Positions 24,855-36,468 of a stretch of DNA of 64,000 nucleotides are shown one piece after another. The first letter of the stretch is position 1. Every line of letters starts with the position of its first letter. The translations under genes and the position numbers were made by a program. This DNA comes from Chitinimonas taiwanensis DSM 18899 (GTDB lineage Bacteria > Pseudomonadota > Gammaproteobacteria > Burkholderiales > Chitinimonadaceae): contig NZ_FPKR01000012.1 of NCBI RefSeq assembly GCF_900119825.1, positions 124,001 to 188,000 on the forward strand, given 5' to 3'. Below the pieces are notes generated by a model, which did not search any database, was not told the DNA's origin, and was given only the letters and a program-made list of their open reading frames with translations.

Positions 24855-26899
24855 GCGGCAATCAGCCCGCGCTTCTTCAGCATCGGCGCCACCTCGGGGT
24901 CGCGGCCGCGGAAGGCACGGTAGGCCTCAACCGGGTCCTGCTTATTGCCGGCGCTGTAGATATGGGTGAACAGGCGCTCGGCGGTGGCCGCGTCAAACGG
25001 GTCGCCCGCCTCGACAAAGGCCTCGTAGCCGTCGGCGTCCAGCACCTCGGCCCACATATACACATAGTAGCCCGCCGCATACCACGGCCCGGCGAACAGG
25101 TGGCCGAAGTGGCTCAGGTAGTGGCGCTGGCCAATATCCGAGGGCACACCGAGGCGCGCGCACTGCTCGGCTTCGAAGGCGGCGATATCGACCGGCGTGC
25201 CATTGGGCAGCGCATGCAGGGCCATATCGATCAAGGCCGGGCCTACGTACTGGATGGTGGCCCAGGCCTGGTCGAACTGGCGCGCGGCACGCAGCTTGGC
25301 CAGCAGCGCGGCGGGGATAGCTTCACCGCTCTGGTAATGGCGCGCATGCTTTTGCAGCACCTGCTCTTCCTCGGCCCAGTTCTCGAAGATCTGCGAGGGC
25401 AGCTCGACGAAATCGCGCAGCACTTGGGTGCCGGCCAGGCGCTCGTAACGCACTTGCGACAGCAGCCCATGCAGACCATGGCCGAATTCGTGGAACAGCG
25501 TGCGCACATCGTCAAAGCTGAGCAGCGTGGTATCGGCCTTGGCGAAGTTATTGTTATTGATGACGATGGGCAGGGTGCCGCCAGCGAGGCCGGACTGGCT
25601 GCGGAAGATGCTCATCCAGGCGCCGCTGCGCTTGCTCGGGCGGGCGAAGTTGTCGCCGATGAACACGCCGATCAGCTGGCCTTGACGACGTACTTCCCAC
25701 AGGCGTGCATCAGGGTGATAGAGCGGGATGCCGTGCTGCTCGACGAACTCCAGGCCGAATAGGCGACCCGCGCAGTCGAACATGGCGGCCAGCATGTTTT
25801 CCAGCGTGAAGTAAGGTTTGAGCTCGGCATCGTCGAGCTGGTATTGCTCCTGGCGTACCAGCTCGGCCAGATAGCGCCAGTCCCAGGCGGCAATCGGCGT
25901 GGGCAGGCCCAGCGCGCGCGCCTTGGCCTCCAGCACCAGTCTGTCCTCGGCCGCCTTGTCCAGCGCTGGCTGCCAGGCTTGCTCGAGCAGACCCAGCACC
26001 GCGGCCGGCGTGCCCGCCATGCGGTCGGCCAGCTCGTAATTGGCATAGTTGGCATAGCCATGAATGGCGGCCTGCTGCTGACGCAGCGCCACGATGCGCG
26101 CCGCCACCGGGCGGTTGTCGCGCTCGCCGGCATGGGCGCCGCGCGCCACCCGCTCACGCCAGATGGTTTCGCGCAGATCGCGACGCGCCGAGAAGGTCAG
26201 GAAGGGTTCAGCAATGGAAGGCGACAGCGTGATCACATGGCTGCCTTCAGGCAGGCCACACTGACTGGCCGCATTGCGTGCGGCGGCGCGCACGAACTCG
26301 GGCAGGCCGGCCAGATCGGCTTCCGACTGCAGTTCGAGCGCAAAGGCCGCCTCGTCGGCCAGCACATGCTGGCTGAACTGCGTGCACAGCTCGGCCAGCT
26401 CGCTCATCACCGCCGCATAGCGGGTCTTGGCCGCCGCATCGAGCTTGGCGCCGGCGCGCACGAAATCGAGATGCACGCGCTCCAAGAGGCGCAGCTGCTC
26501 GGCATCCAGGCCAAGGCCGGCACGGTCGCGGTACAGCGCATCGATGCGGGCGAACAGGCCGGCATGCATATAGATGGCGCTATCGTGCGCGGCTTGGCGC
26601 GGCGCCATGTCGCGTTCGATGGCCTGCAGGGCGGGCGAGGTTTCGCTGCTGCACAGATTGCTGAATAGCAGCTCGACCTGCTTGAGCAGGCGGCCCGTGC
26701 CATCGAAGGCGGCCACGGTATTGGCGAAGCTCGGCGGCTCGGTCTGCGCAGCAATCGCATCGAGCTCGGCCAGATGAGCGGGCATGGCCACATCGAAGGC
26801 GGGCAGGAAATGTTCGGCCGCCACGCGGTCGAAAGGGGGCAGGCCGTAGGGGGTGCCCCAGGTCTGCAGCAACGGGTTGGGGTGCAGTTCGTCGCGCAT
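24851..26899 (-). CDS. prlC: Oligopeptidase A, M3 family metallopeptidase
   Basis: The 682-residue protein, close to E. coli PrlC (680), carries the zinc motif HEFGHGLHG (HExxH) and the conserved downstream EDLA-type region with the third ligand (QVLRDFVELPSQIFENWA). PrlC degrades signal peptides and other short peptides in the cytoplasm. The ATG at 26899 gives the usual MRDELHPNPLL start; the open frame extends 38 codons further but that extension is not PrlC-like. It is the upstream partner of the overlapping NTF2-like gene. Confidence 0.94.
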   Translation of the reverse strand: MRDELHPNPLLQTWGTPYGLPPFDRVAAEHFLPAFDVAMPAHLAELDAIAAQTEPPSFANTVAAFDGTGRLLKQVELLFSNLCSSETSPALQAIERDMAPRQAAHDSAIYMHAGLFARIDALYRDRAGLGLDAEQLRLLERVHLDFVRAGAKLDAAAKTRYAAVMSELAELCTQFSQHVLADEAAFALELQSEADLAGLPEFVRAAARNAASQCGLPEGSHVITLSPSIAEPFLTFSARRDLRETIWRERVARGAHAGERDNRPVAARIVALRQQQAAIHGYANYANYELADRMAGTPAAVLGLLEQAWQPALDKAAEDRLVLEAKARALGLPTPIAAWDWRYLAELVRQEQYQLDDAELKPYFTLENMLAAMFDCAGRLFGLEFVEQHGIPLYHPDARLWEVRRQGQLIGVFIGDNFARPSKRSGAWMSIFRSQSGLAGGTLPIVINNNNFAKADTTLLSFDDVRTLFHEFGHGLHGLLSQVRYERLAGTQVLRDFVELPSQIFENWAEEEQVLQKHARHYQSGEAIPAALLAKLRAARQFDQAWATIQYVGPALIDMALHALPNGTPVDIAAFEAEQCARLGVPSDIGQRHYLSHFGHLFAGPWYAAGYYVYMWAEVLDADGYEAFVEAGDPFDAATAERLFTHIYSAGNKQDPVEAYRAFRGRDPEVAPMLKKRGLIAA

Positions 26900-27037
26900 G
26901 GCGTGTGGTCCGGAGGTCATCGGGGCGAACATTGTACTCAGCTTGCCAGGGAAGGCCGCGCGCGCTGCGACGGGCTGCAGCCGGGCGGCATGAATGGTAG
27001 CCGCAGCCCTCAACCAGGCCGGGAAGTGATGCGCAAC

Positions 27038-27940
27038 TTACTGATCAGGCAAGGCGGCAATGCGCGCCAGCAGGCTGCTCAGCATGGCCGGGCTGGGCCA
27101 GCCCGCCGGCAGCAGCATGCCGCGCGCCAGCTCGGCGCCACCCTCAGCGGGCGGCGCGTACTCGGCCACCTGCAGCGGCCAGTGCTGGTGCTGAAAATGC
27201 AGGGCGGCCTGCGCCTGCCAGTCGGCTAGCGGCAGTGCCTGATCGTCTGGTGCGCGCAGGCCCAGCCAATCGGGCTTGTTCAGCGCGCGCCACAGGCTGT
27301 CGGCCCGTTGCTGTGGCAAGGCTTCGCCCCAGCAGCGCCACCAACCGCGCAAATGGTCGGCCGCCAGCAGGGCTGGGGCAGCTTCATCCAGCTCGCGGTA
27401 GAACAACCTACCGCGCAGCCAGGCCATGGGCTGGATAGGGGCATCGGTGGCCAGGGCCTGGCGCCCGGCCGGCCACTGGGCCAGCTGCAGCTGGTGGGCG
27501 AACAGGCGCGCGAGCTTGAGTTCCAGCGCATCGCGCAGGCCAGGGCCCACATACACGAGGCCGCGCTCGGTGGGCAGGGCAATGAAGAACTTCACCGCCA
27601 GCTCGATATGCAGCAGCGGCCCGTCGGGTGGACGCAACAGATAGTCGATTTCACCCAGGCTGAGGCCCTCGCTACGCACCGGCAGCTGGCTGGCCAGCAG
27701 CTGATGCCCAGGCAGCTGCTGCAGGGCGAGCTGCAGCAGGGATTCGGCATAGCGCCCGAGGCGAAAGCCGTCGGTGCCGGGCAAGGCCAAACTGGCCAGC
27801 TCCGCCTGCGGCAGGGCCTGCCACCAGCGCTCGCCCAGGCTGGCACTGCCCTGCAGCACACCCTCGGGCAAGGCAGCGTCGGCCAGCAGCGCGGGGGCGC
27901 TTAGCAGCCAGTGCAGGTCAGCAAGTTGCTCGGCGGTCAC
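27038..27940 (-). CDS. DUF1853 family protein, possibly PD-(D/E)XK-related
   Basis: The 300-residue protein matches DUF1853 along its length. Its central segment, GEIDYLLRPPDGPLLHIELAVKF, recalls the D...(D/E)xK core of restriction-endonuclease-like folds: Asp in EIDYL, then Glu and Lys in IELAVK. If that is right it may be a nuclease, but no activity is established for the family. The start MTAEQLADLHW is typical. It is monocistronic, leftward, with a short intergenic gap to the divergent gene at 28127. Confidence 0.85.
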   Translation of the reverse strand: MTAEQLADLHWLLSAPALLADAALPEGVLQGSASLGERWWQALPQAELASLALPGTDGFRLGRYAESLLQLALQQLPGHQLLASQLPVRSEGLSLGEIDYLLRPPDGPLLHIELAVKFFIALPTERGLVYVGPGLRDALELKLARLFAHQLQLAQWPAGRQALATDAPIQPMAWLRGRLFYRELDEAAPALLAADHLRGWWRCWGEALPQQRADSLWRALNKPDWLGLRAPDDQALPLADWQAQAALHFQHQHWPLQVAEYAPPAEGGAELARGMLLPAGWPSPAMLSSLLARIAALPDQ

Positions 27941-28126
27941 GGTGTGCGCTTTACGCTAGGAAGACGAGAAGGCGCAGTGTAATGCGCGCATGCCAAGCTG
28001 CCAGCGGTACATGGCTGCAACACGCGCCACACGGGCATGAAATCGGCCCGCGTATGCGGTACGCTAAACAGGCCGGCCACTGCCTGCCGGCCCGATCCCT
28101 GCGCTAGCCCCACCCAAGGAGACAGC

Positions 28127-28705
28127 ATGCATAACCGGGACCGATCCCCTCGCGGGGCAAGAGAGCAAATCGTGCACCTGGCCGCCAGGCTGATGGCCGA
28201 GGAGCATATCGACGACTTCGGCACGGCCAAGCGCAAGGCAGCACGCAGGCTCGGTCTGCCTGAGGGCAAGAACCTGCCCGGCAACGACGAGATCGAGGCC
28301 GCGCTGCGCGAGTACCGCAATCTGTTTTCCCCCCGTCATGGTCAGGTCGTCAGCGCGCTGCGTCAGAAAGCGCTGAGCGCAATGCGCCTGTTCGCCGAGT
28401 TCAAGCCCTATCTGGTCGGCTCGGTGCTGTCTGGCCTGGCCGGCCCGCATTCGGACATCAATCTGGTCATCTACTCGGACGACGCCAAGGCAGTCGAGAT
28501 CCGCTGCCTGAATCTGGGCATCGATTACCGGGTTGAATCACCCCCCTCCGGCCACACCACGCTGGCCTTCTACGAGGAGGGCAGCCTGGTGCGGCTGAGC
28601 TTGCGCCCCGAGCACGATGAACGCCTGGGCGCCCGTGCCGCCGCCGAGCCCTTGGAACGCGCGCGGCTGAGCCAGCTGGAAAACCTGCTGCTCGAACACG
28701 CCTAG
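28127..28705 (+). CDS. Nucleotidyltransferase-like protein with degenerate catalytic site
   Basis: The 192-residue protein starts at an ATG after AAGGAG. A basic N-terminal region is followed by a segment resembling DNA polymerase beta-type nucleotidyltransferases: PYLVGSVLSGLAGPHSDINL (GS...hDhDh pattern). The second carboxylate of the DxD pair reads Asn (DIN instead of DID), so catalysis may be lost or altered. No HEPN partner gene lies beside it, so it is not a standard MNT-HEPN toxin pair. Homologues in beta- and gammaproteobacteria are usually called hypothetical. Function unknown. Confidence 0.7.
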   Translation: MHNRDRSPRGAREQIVHLAARLMAEEHIDDFGTAKRKAARRLGLPEGKNLPGNDEIEAALREYRNLFSPRHGQVVSALRQKALSAMRLFAEFKPYLVGSVLSGLAGPHSDINLVIYSDDAKAVEIRCLNLGIDYRVESPPSGHTTLAFYEEGSLVRLSLRPEHDERLGARAAAEPLERARLSQLENLLLEHA

Positions 28706-28726
28706 GCCAGGCATCAGCCGCCTGGC
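28706..28726. terminator. Hairpin between the convergent nucleotidyltransferase-like and pldA genes
   Basis: GCCAGGC, a 7-base loop and GCCTGGC form a perfect 7-bp stem immediately after the stop codon at 28705. There is no T-run, so it could be a bidirectional attenuator or an mRNA end rather than a classical terminator. Confidence 0.35.
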
Positions 28727-28768
28727 GTGATGCGGCCGCTCGGCGGCTCGCACCGCCACGGCCGGTGC

Positions 28769-29836
28769 TTAATTGCCGTCGATCAGCGAGAAACCCAGGC
28801 CCAGATAGGTGGCGCGGTGGTTGTAGTCGACCAGGCTTTCGCCATAGCCATGGAAGAGCTGCAGATAGCCCTTCAGATTGCCCTTGATCGGAAAGCCCCA
28901 GTCGAACTGCAGCGCGCCGCGCGATTCCGCGCCCGTGCGCAAGGAATGGCGCGCCATCAGGCTGAACCATTGCGCATCGTGCAGCTTGCTGATGGTGAGG
29001 CTGCCGCGGCCCAGGTAGTTCTCGATATCGGGGTTATCGTCGTCGCGCGCCGATTCACGCACTCGCCACCAGGGGCGCAGCAGCACGCTCCAGCCATCCT
29101 TTTCCAAGCCTACACCCGCCGTGACGCGGTTCCAGCTGCGTGATAGCTGCTGGCTTTGCCCATTCGACTGATGGTTGAGCCCGAGCGAAAGCAGACGGCC
29201 ATGCCAGCCGAGCACGTGGTAGTTGCTGCGCAGCACCAGCGCGGCCTCCGGCTCGTAGTTGGTCTCGCGGAAAGGGCGCGAGCTGTCGCGGTTGTAGACC
29301 TGCCAGCGCGAGGTCTGGGTAAAGCCGAGCCAGATATCGCCATTGTCCTCGAACAGATTCTGCGCGAGCTTGGTCTTCAGGCTGAGCTGGAACTTGGCCT
29401 CGGTGCGCTGCTGCTGGCTGATCGCCGTCGGCAGCGGCGCATTGTCGCGGCTGCTGGGGCTGCCATTGGGCTGGGCGGTATGAAAGAAGGGCAGCACATA
29501 GGTGGGCCGGTAGGAACGCAGCACGAAGGTGCCGAGCTTGCTGCTCGGTTCCAGCTCCCAGGCGCTATCGAGCAGGGACTGCTTGGCCGGCGTGTCGCTG
29601 GGCCGCGCGCTGAGCTGGCTGGCCATATCGGGCTTGGGGACGGGGGCGGGCACTGCGGCCTCGCTCACCGCAGGCTCGGCCGGCAACGCGCGCCCCATGG
29701 CCTGGTCGTAGCAACGCAGGCGCGTACTGTCCTCGGCGATTTCCAGGCACTGGGTCGGCCCGAGCGGCGCGGCCTGGGCTGGCGCAGCCAGCAGCAGCGC
29801 GCCCCAAGCCCACGACGGCAGCCGGCCCAGCCCCAT
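28769..29836 (-). CDS. pldA: Outer-membrane phospholipase A (OMPLA)
   Basis: PldA hydrolyses phospholipids misplaced in the outer leaflet of the outer membrane. The 355-residue protein has a signal peptide (MGLGRLPSWAWGALLLAAPAQA), a longer-than-usual linker, and a beta-barrel region of alternating strands. The catalytic Asn-His-Ser set is visible as NHQSNG (His and Ser) and SWNR (Asn), in the order seen in E. coli OMPLA (His142, Ser144, Asn156). The last strands (RATYLGLGFSLID) fit a barrel end. Its start overlaps the PEBP stop codon, so it is coupled to that gene. Confidence 0.92.
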   Translation of the reverse strand: MGLGRLPSWAWGALLLAAPAQAAPLGPTQCLEIAEDSTRLRCYDQAMGRALPAEPAVSEAAVPAPVPKPDMASQLSARPSDTPAKQSLLDSAWELEPSSKLGTFVLRSYRPTYVLPFFHTAQPNGSPSSRDNAPLPTAISQQQRTEAKFQLSLKTKLAQNLFEDNGDIWLGFTQTSRWQVYNRDSSRPFRETNYEPEAALVLRSNYHVLGWHGRLLSLGLNHQSNGQSQQLSRSWNRVTAGVGLEKDGWSVLLRPWWRVRESARDDDNPDIENYLGRGSLTISKLHDAQWFSLMARHSLRTGAESRGALQFDWGFPIKGNLKGYLQLFHGYGESLVDYNHRATYLGLGFSLIDGN

Positions 29837-30462
29837 CAGGCCAGCCTCGGGTTCAGCGTATAGGTGCCAACCAAGCTGGCCTGGTCGAGCACATGGCCCT
29901 GGATGGCCGCGCGCACGGCCGGCCCGGTCACTGGACCATCCAGCTTCAACTGGTCCACATCAAGCGCATACAGGGTGAACACATAGTGGTGGACGATGGC
30001 GTCGTTCCACGGTGGACAGGGGCCGTCGTAACCGTAGTAGTCGCCACCCATGTCCGCGTCGCCCGCGAACCAGCCGGTGTAGTCGTTCAGGCCGTGCCGC
30101 AGGCCATCGGCGCACGTGGGGCCGGGCTTACCGCGCGGCGTGACGGCGCGGCTATGGCTGCCAGCGGCGATCTCGCGCTGGCTGGCGGGCAGATCGATCA
30201 AGGTCCAGTGGAAGAAATCCACGCGTGGCAAGGTGGCCGGCACTTCGCGCCCGGTCTGGTTCACATCCTGGCCGCTGCTTGGCACATCGGGGTCGTGACA
30301 GATCAGCGCAAACGAGCGCGTGCCGGCCGGTACATCCTGCCAACTCAGCTGCGGATTGCGGTTGCTGGACAGACGCACATGGCTGGCCGGGTCGATCACG
30401 GCAAAGGCGAACTCGCCAGGAATAGGCTGGCCGGCCTGAAAACTTTGGCTGCTGAGCTGCAT
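29836..30462 (-). CDS. YbhB/YbcL family PEBP-like protein (Raf kinase inhibitor-like)
   Basis: The 208-residue protein belongs to the bacterial PEBP family: SSNRNPQLSWQDVPAGTRSFALICHDPDVPS, FFHWTLIDLP and HHYVFTLYALDVDQ. The ATG at 30462 follows GGAGG; the open frame upstream is discarded. Its stop codon and the pldA start form TGATG, giving tight translational coupling. A role in membrane lipids alongside PldA is conceivable, since PEBP proteins can bind phospholipid headgroups, but this is inference from the coupling. Confidence 0.88.
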   Translation of the reverse strand: MQLSSQSFQAGQPIPGEFAFAVIDPASHVRLSSNRNPQLSWQDVPAGTRSFALICHDPDVPSSGQDVNQTGREVPATLPRVDFFHWTLIDLPASQREIAAGSHSRAVTPRGKPGPTCADGLRHGLNDYTGWFAGDADMGGDYYGYDGPCPPWNDAIVHHYVFTLYALDVDQLKLDGPVTGPAVRAAIQGHVLDQASLVGTYTLNPRLA

Positions 30463-30512
30463 GGGAGGCTCCTCCAAGGGGGATGGGCAGTATCGCCGTG
30501 CGGCCGTCAAAC

Positions 30513-30540
30513 GCGCAACGGGCCCGCAGGCCCGTTGTGC
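30513..30540. terminator. Hairpin between fadH and the PEBP gene
   Basis: CAACGGGCC, CGCA and GGCCCGTTG form a perfect 9-bp stem between the fadH stop codon (30562) and the PEBP start. It probably ends fadH transcription. The downstream T content on the minus strand is low. Confidence 0.55.
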
Positions 30541-30561
30541 TTACCTCGACATCAAGGAGGA

Positions 30562-32788
<2,227 letters not shown>

Positions 32789-32795
32789 ATAAGCC

Positions 32796-32807
32796 GAGCA
32801 TTTGCTC
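32796..32807. promoter_or_regulatory. TetR-type site GAGCA-TT-TGCTC near the ior promoter
   Basis: GAGCATTTGCTC has 5-bp arms and a 2-bp centre. Its arms match the core of the 32740 site. It lies 23-12 bases upstream of a possible -10 element (TAGAAT, 32819-32824), over the expected -35 position, consistent with repression. Confidence 0.5.
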
Positions 32808-32935
32808 AAAAATGCGCATAGAATGCGCGCGAATTTGGGCGTCTGCCCACCCTTCACGCAGCCACAAGCTACAAAGAAGGCAAGCCACGACCGCCGCCTA
32901 CAGAGCAGCGGCCTTCAGCCAAAGAAGGAGACATC

Positions 32936-35900
32936 ATGGGAAACACCATTTCCCTGAACGATAAGTACGCGCTGGCCCAAGGCCGCGCCTTCATGACCGG
33001 CACCCAGGCACTCGTGCGCCTGCCCATGCTGCAGCACCAGCGCGACCAGGCCGCCGGCCTGAATACCGCCGGCTTTGTCTCCGGCTACCGTGGCTCGCCC
33101 CTGGGTGGCCTCGACCAGGAACTGGCGCGCGCCAAGAAATACCTCGACCCGCACGGTGTGGTCTTCCTGCCCGGCGTAAACGAAGACCTAGGCGCCACCG
33201 CGGTGTGGGGCTCGCAACAGGTCGGCCTATTCCCGGGCGCCAAATACGATGGCGTGTTCGCCATGTGGTACGGCAAGGGTCCGGGCGTGGACCGCTCGGG
33301 CGATGTGATCCGCCACGGCAATGCGGCCGGCTCCTCGGCTCACGGTGGCGTGCTGCTGATCGCCGGCGATGACCACGCCGCCAAGTCCTCCACCCTGCCC
33401 CACCAGACCGACCACGCGTTTGATGCCTTCATGGTGCCGGTGCTCAATCCGGCCGGCGTGCAGGAATTCCTCGACTTCGGCATCCATGGCTGGGCAATGA
33501 GCCGCTACTCGGGCTGCTGGGTCACGCTGAAGGCGATTTCCGACACGGTCGAGTCGTCGGCCATCGTCGACATCGACCCCGAGCGCGTGCAGGTCAAGCT
33601 ACCCACCGATTTCAAGATGCCGGAAGGCGGCCTGAACATCCGCTGGCCCGATCCGCCCCTGGTGCAGGAAGAACGTCTGCTGCACCACAAGCTGTACGCC
33701 GTGCTCGCCTATGTGCGCGCCAACGGCCTGAACAAGATCGTGGTCGATTCGCCCAAGCCGCGCCTGGGCATCATGACCGCCGGCAAGAGCTATCTGGATG
33801 TGATGCAGGCGCTGGACGACCTGGGCATCGATGAGCAGCTGGCTGCCGATATCGGCCTGCGCATCTTCAAGGTTGGCCTTACCTGGCCGCTGGAGAGCGA
33901 GGGCACGCATGCATTTGCCTCGGGCCTCGATGAAATCCTGGTGGTGGAGGAAAAGCGCCAGGTGCTCGAATACCAGCTCAAGGAGCAGCTGTACAACTGG
34001 CAGGAGTCGGTGCGCCCACGTGTGATCGGCAAGTTCGATGAGAAGGGCGAGTGGACGCTGCCGGAAGGCAACTGGCTGCTGCCAGCCGCCGGCGAGCTGA
34101 CCCCGGCCATGATCGCGCGCGTGATCGCCAGCCGTATCGCCCGCTTCTACACCAGCCCGGTCATCGAAGAACGGCTGCGCTTCCTCGACGAGAAGGAACA
34201 CGCGCTGAAGAAGCCGCGCGACATCATCCTGCGCCAGCCCTACTTCTGCTCGGGCTGCCCGCATAACACCAGCACCAAGCTGCCCGAGGGCTCGCTGGCC
34301 CTGGCCGGCATCGGCTGCCACTACATGGCGATGTGGGTGACCCCTGGCACCAAGATGTTCAGCCAGATGGGCGGCGAAGGCGTGACCTGGGCCGGTATCC
34401 AGCCGTTTACCGATACCAAGCATGTGTTCGTCAACCTGGGCGATGGCACCTACTTCCATAGCGGCATCCTGGCCATCCGCCAATCGATCGCCGCCAAGTC
34501 GAATATCACCTACAAGCTGCTGTACAACGATGCGGTGGCGATGACCGGCGGCCAGACCGTGGACGGCACGCTGACCGTACCCATGCTGACCCGTCAGCTG
34601 GAAGCCGAGGGCGTGCAGAAGATCATCATCACCTCGGATGAGCCAGAGAAATACCAGGGCGTGCAGGGCCTGGCGGCCGGCATCACCGTGCATCACCGCG
34701 ATGAGCTCGACCGGATCCAGCGCGAGCTGCGCGAGATTCCCGGCACCACGGTGCTGATCCACGATCAGACCTGCGCGGCCGAGAAGCGCCGCCGTCGCAA
34801 GCGCGGCAAGATGATCGACCCGCCGCGCCGCGTGGTGATCAATGAGCGCGTGTGCGAAGGCTGCGGCGATTGCTCGAAGCAGTCGAACTGCCTGAGCGTG
34901 ATCCCGCTGGAAACCGAGTACGGCCGTAAGCGCAAGATCGACCAAAGCTCCTGCAATAAGGACTTCAGCTGCCTGAAGGGCTATTGCCCGAGCTTCGTGA
35001 CCCTGGAGGGCGAGGTCAAACCCAAGCGCAGCAAGCTGGGGGCGGAAGCCTATGCCAGCCTGCCTGCCCTGCCCGAGCCCAAGCTGCCAATACTCGACAC
35101 GCCGTGGAGCGTGCTGGTAACTGGCGTGGGCGGCACCGGCGTGGTCACCATCGGCGGTGTGCTCGGCATGGCCGCACGCATCGACGAGATCGGCGCCACC
35201 GTGCTCGACCAGACCGGCCTGGCCCAGAAGGGCGGCGCCGTCACCACCCATCTGCGCTTTGCGCGCGAACAGGCCAAGCTGCACGCGGTACGCATTGCGG
35301 CCGGCGATGCGAATGCCGTGCTCGGTTGCGATATGGTGGTCACCGCCACCAATGACTGCCTAGCCAAGATGCGCCGCGAGCACACCCATGCGGTGCTGAA
35401 CGGTTTCGAGGCTGCCACCGGCGACTTCACCAAGAACCCGGATATGCAGTTCCCGGCCCGCTCGATGCTGGACACCGTCAAGCAAGCGGTCGGCGACAGC
35501 CATTTCGACGTGGTCGACGCGACCCAGATCGCCACCGCGCTGATGGGCGACAGCATTGCCACCAATATGTTCATGCTCGGCTACGCCTGGCAGAAGGGCC
35601 TGATCCCGGTCTCGGGCGCGGCCATCATGCAGGCGATCGAGCTGAACGGCGCCGCCGTGCAGATGAACCAGCAGGCCTTTGTCTGGGGCCGCCATGCCGC
35701 CGTCGACCGCATCCGGGTGGAGAAGATCGCCTTCCCACAGGTGCAGGCCGCCATCAAGCTGGCCAACCAGACCCTGGACGAGTTCATTGCGCGCCGGGTG
35801 GCCGACCTGACCCAGTACCAGGATGCCGGCTATGCTGCCCGCTACAGCGCCCTGATCGAGAAAGTACGCCTGGCCGAACGCCGCGTGGCGCCCGAATCAG

Positions 35901-36448
35901 AGCTGCTGAGCTGGGCCGCCGCCCGCGCCTACTTCAAGGTGCTGGCCTATAAGGATGAGTATGAGGTGGCGCGCCTGTTCAGCGATGGCGAGTTCCAGCG
36001 CCAGCTGGCTGAGCAGTTCGATGGCAAGTACACGCTGAACTTCAGCCTCGGCCCGACCTGGCTGCAGTGGCTGGCCAAGCAGGGCCAGACCAAGAAGTTC
36101 AAGCTCGGTAGCTGGGTGATGGGCGCCTTTGGCGTGCTGGCCCGTTTGAAGGGCCTGCGTGGCGGTGCGCTCGATGTGTTCGGCTATGCCGAGGACCGCA
36201 AGATGGAACGCCGTCTGATCGTCGAGTTCGAGCAGGGCTTGGATACATTGCTGGCCGGGCTCAGCGCCGAGAAGCTGCCCCTGGCGGCCGATATCGTAAG
36301 CCTGATCCAGCAGATCCGCGGCTATGGCCATATCAAGCTGGCCGCCTATGCTGCGATCAAGCGCGATTGGGACGGCAAGCTCAAGCAGTACCAGAGCAAT
36401 GCCGCACCGGCCGCCGTTTCCGCCAAGCCGGCACCGATTCGCCTCTAA
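32936..36448 (+). CDS. Fused indolepyruvate ferredoxin oxidoreductase (IorA-IorB type)
   Basis: The 1170-residue protein has alpha and beta parts fused. TPP-binding elements are visible (NLGDGTYFHSGI and NDAVAMTGGQ), followed by the 2x[4Fe-4S] ferredoxin-like set VCEGCGDCSKQSNC and SSCNKDFSCLKGYCPS, then a gamma-like pyruvate oxidoreductase domain starting about residue 720 (VTGVGGTGVVTIGG). It would oxidise aryl-pyruvates or branched-chain keto acids to acyl-CoA with ferredoxin as acceptor. The start MGNTISLNDKYALAQG follows AAGGAG. It is divergent from fadH; no separate ferredoxin gene is beside it. The LiuR-like palindrome upstream fits a role in amino-acid catabolism. Confidence 0.9.
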   Translation: MGNTISLNDKYALAQGRAFMTGTQALVRLPMLQHQRDQAAGLNTAGFVSGYRGSPLGGLDQELARAKKYLDPHGVVFLPGVNEDLGATAVWGSQQVGLFPGAKYDGVFAMWYGKGPGVDRSGDVIRHGNAAGSSAHGGVLLIAGDDHAAKSSTLPHQTDHAFDAFMVPVLNPAGVQEFLDFGIHGWAMSRYSGCWVTLKAISDTVESSAIVDIDPERVQVKLPTDFKMPEGGLNIRWPDPPLVQEERLLHHKLYAVLAYVRANGLNKIVVDSPKPRLGIMTAGKSYLDVMQALDDLGIDEQLAADIGLRIFKVGLTWPLESEGTHAFASGLDEILVVEEKRQVLEYQLKEQLYNWQESVRPRVIGKFDEKGEWTLPEGNWLLPAAGELTPAMIARVIASRIARFYTSPVIEERLRFLDEKEHALKKPRDIILRQPYFCSGCPHNTSTKLPEGSLALAGIGCHYMAMWVTPGTKMFSQMGGEGVTWAGIQPFTDTKHVFVNLGDGTYFHSGILAIRQSIAAKSNITYKLLYNDAVAMTGGQTVDGTLTVPMLTRQLEAEGVQKIIITSDEPEKYQGVQGLAAGITVHHRDELDRIQRELREIPGTTVLIHDQTCAAEKRRRRKRGKMIDPPRRVVINERVCEGCGDCSKQSNCLSVIPLETEYGRKRKIDQSSCNKDFSCLKGYCPSFVTLEGEVKPKRSKLGAEAYASLPALPEPKLPILDTPWSVLVTGVGGTGVVTIGGVLGMAARIDEIGATVLDQTGLAQKGGAVTTHLRFAREQAKLHAVRIAAGDANAVLGCDMVVTATNDCLAKMRREHTHAVLNGFEAATGDFTKNPDMQFPARSMLDTVKQAVGDSHFDVVDATQIATALMGDSIATNMFMLGYAWQKGLIPVSGAAIMQAIELNGAAVQMNQQAFVWGRHAAVDRIRVEKIAFPQVQAAIKLANQTLDEFIARRVADLTQYQDAGYAARYSALIEKVRLAERRVAPESELLSWAAARAYFKVLAYKDEYEVARLFSDGEFQRQLAEQFDGKYTLNFSLGPTWLQWLAKQGQTKKFKLGSWVMGAFGVLARLKGLRGGALDVFGYAEDRKMERRLIVEFEQGLDTLLAGLSAEKLPLAADIVSLIQQIRGYGHIKLAAYAAIKRDWDGKLKQYQSNAAPAAVSAKPAPIRL

Positions 36449-36468
36449 GCGCGTCCTTCCGCACCAAT

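Noticed and set aside
33599-35284. Long minus-strand frame inside ior
   Set aside because: It is antisense to the fused oxidoreductase, whose cofactor motifs are clear on the plus strand; it is a third-position GC artefact.
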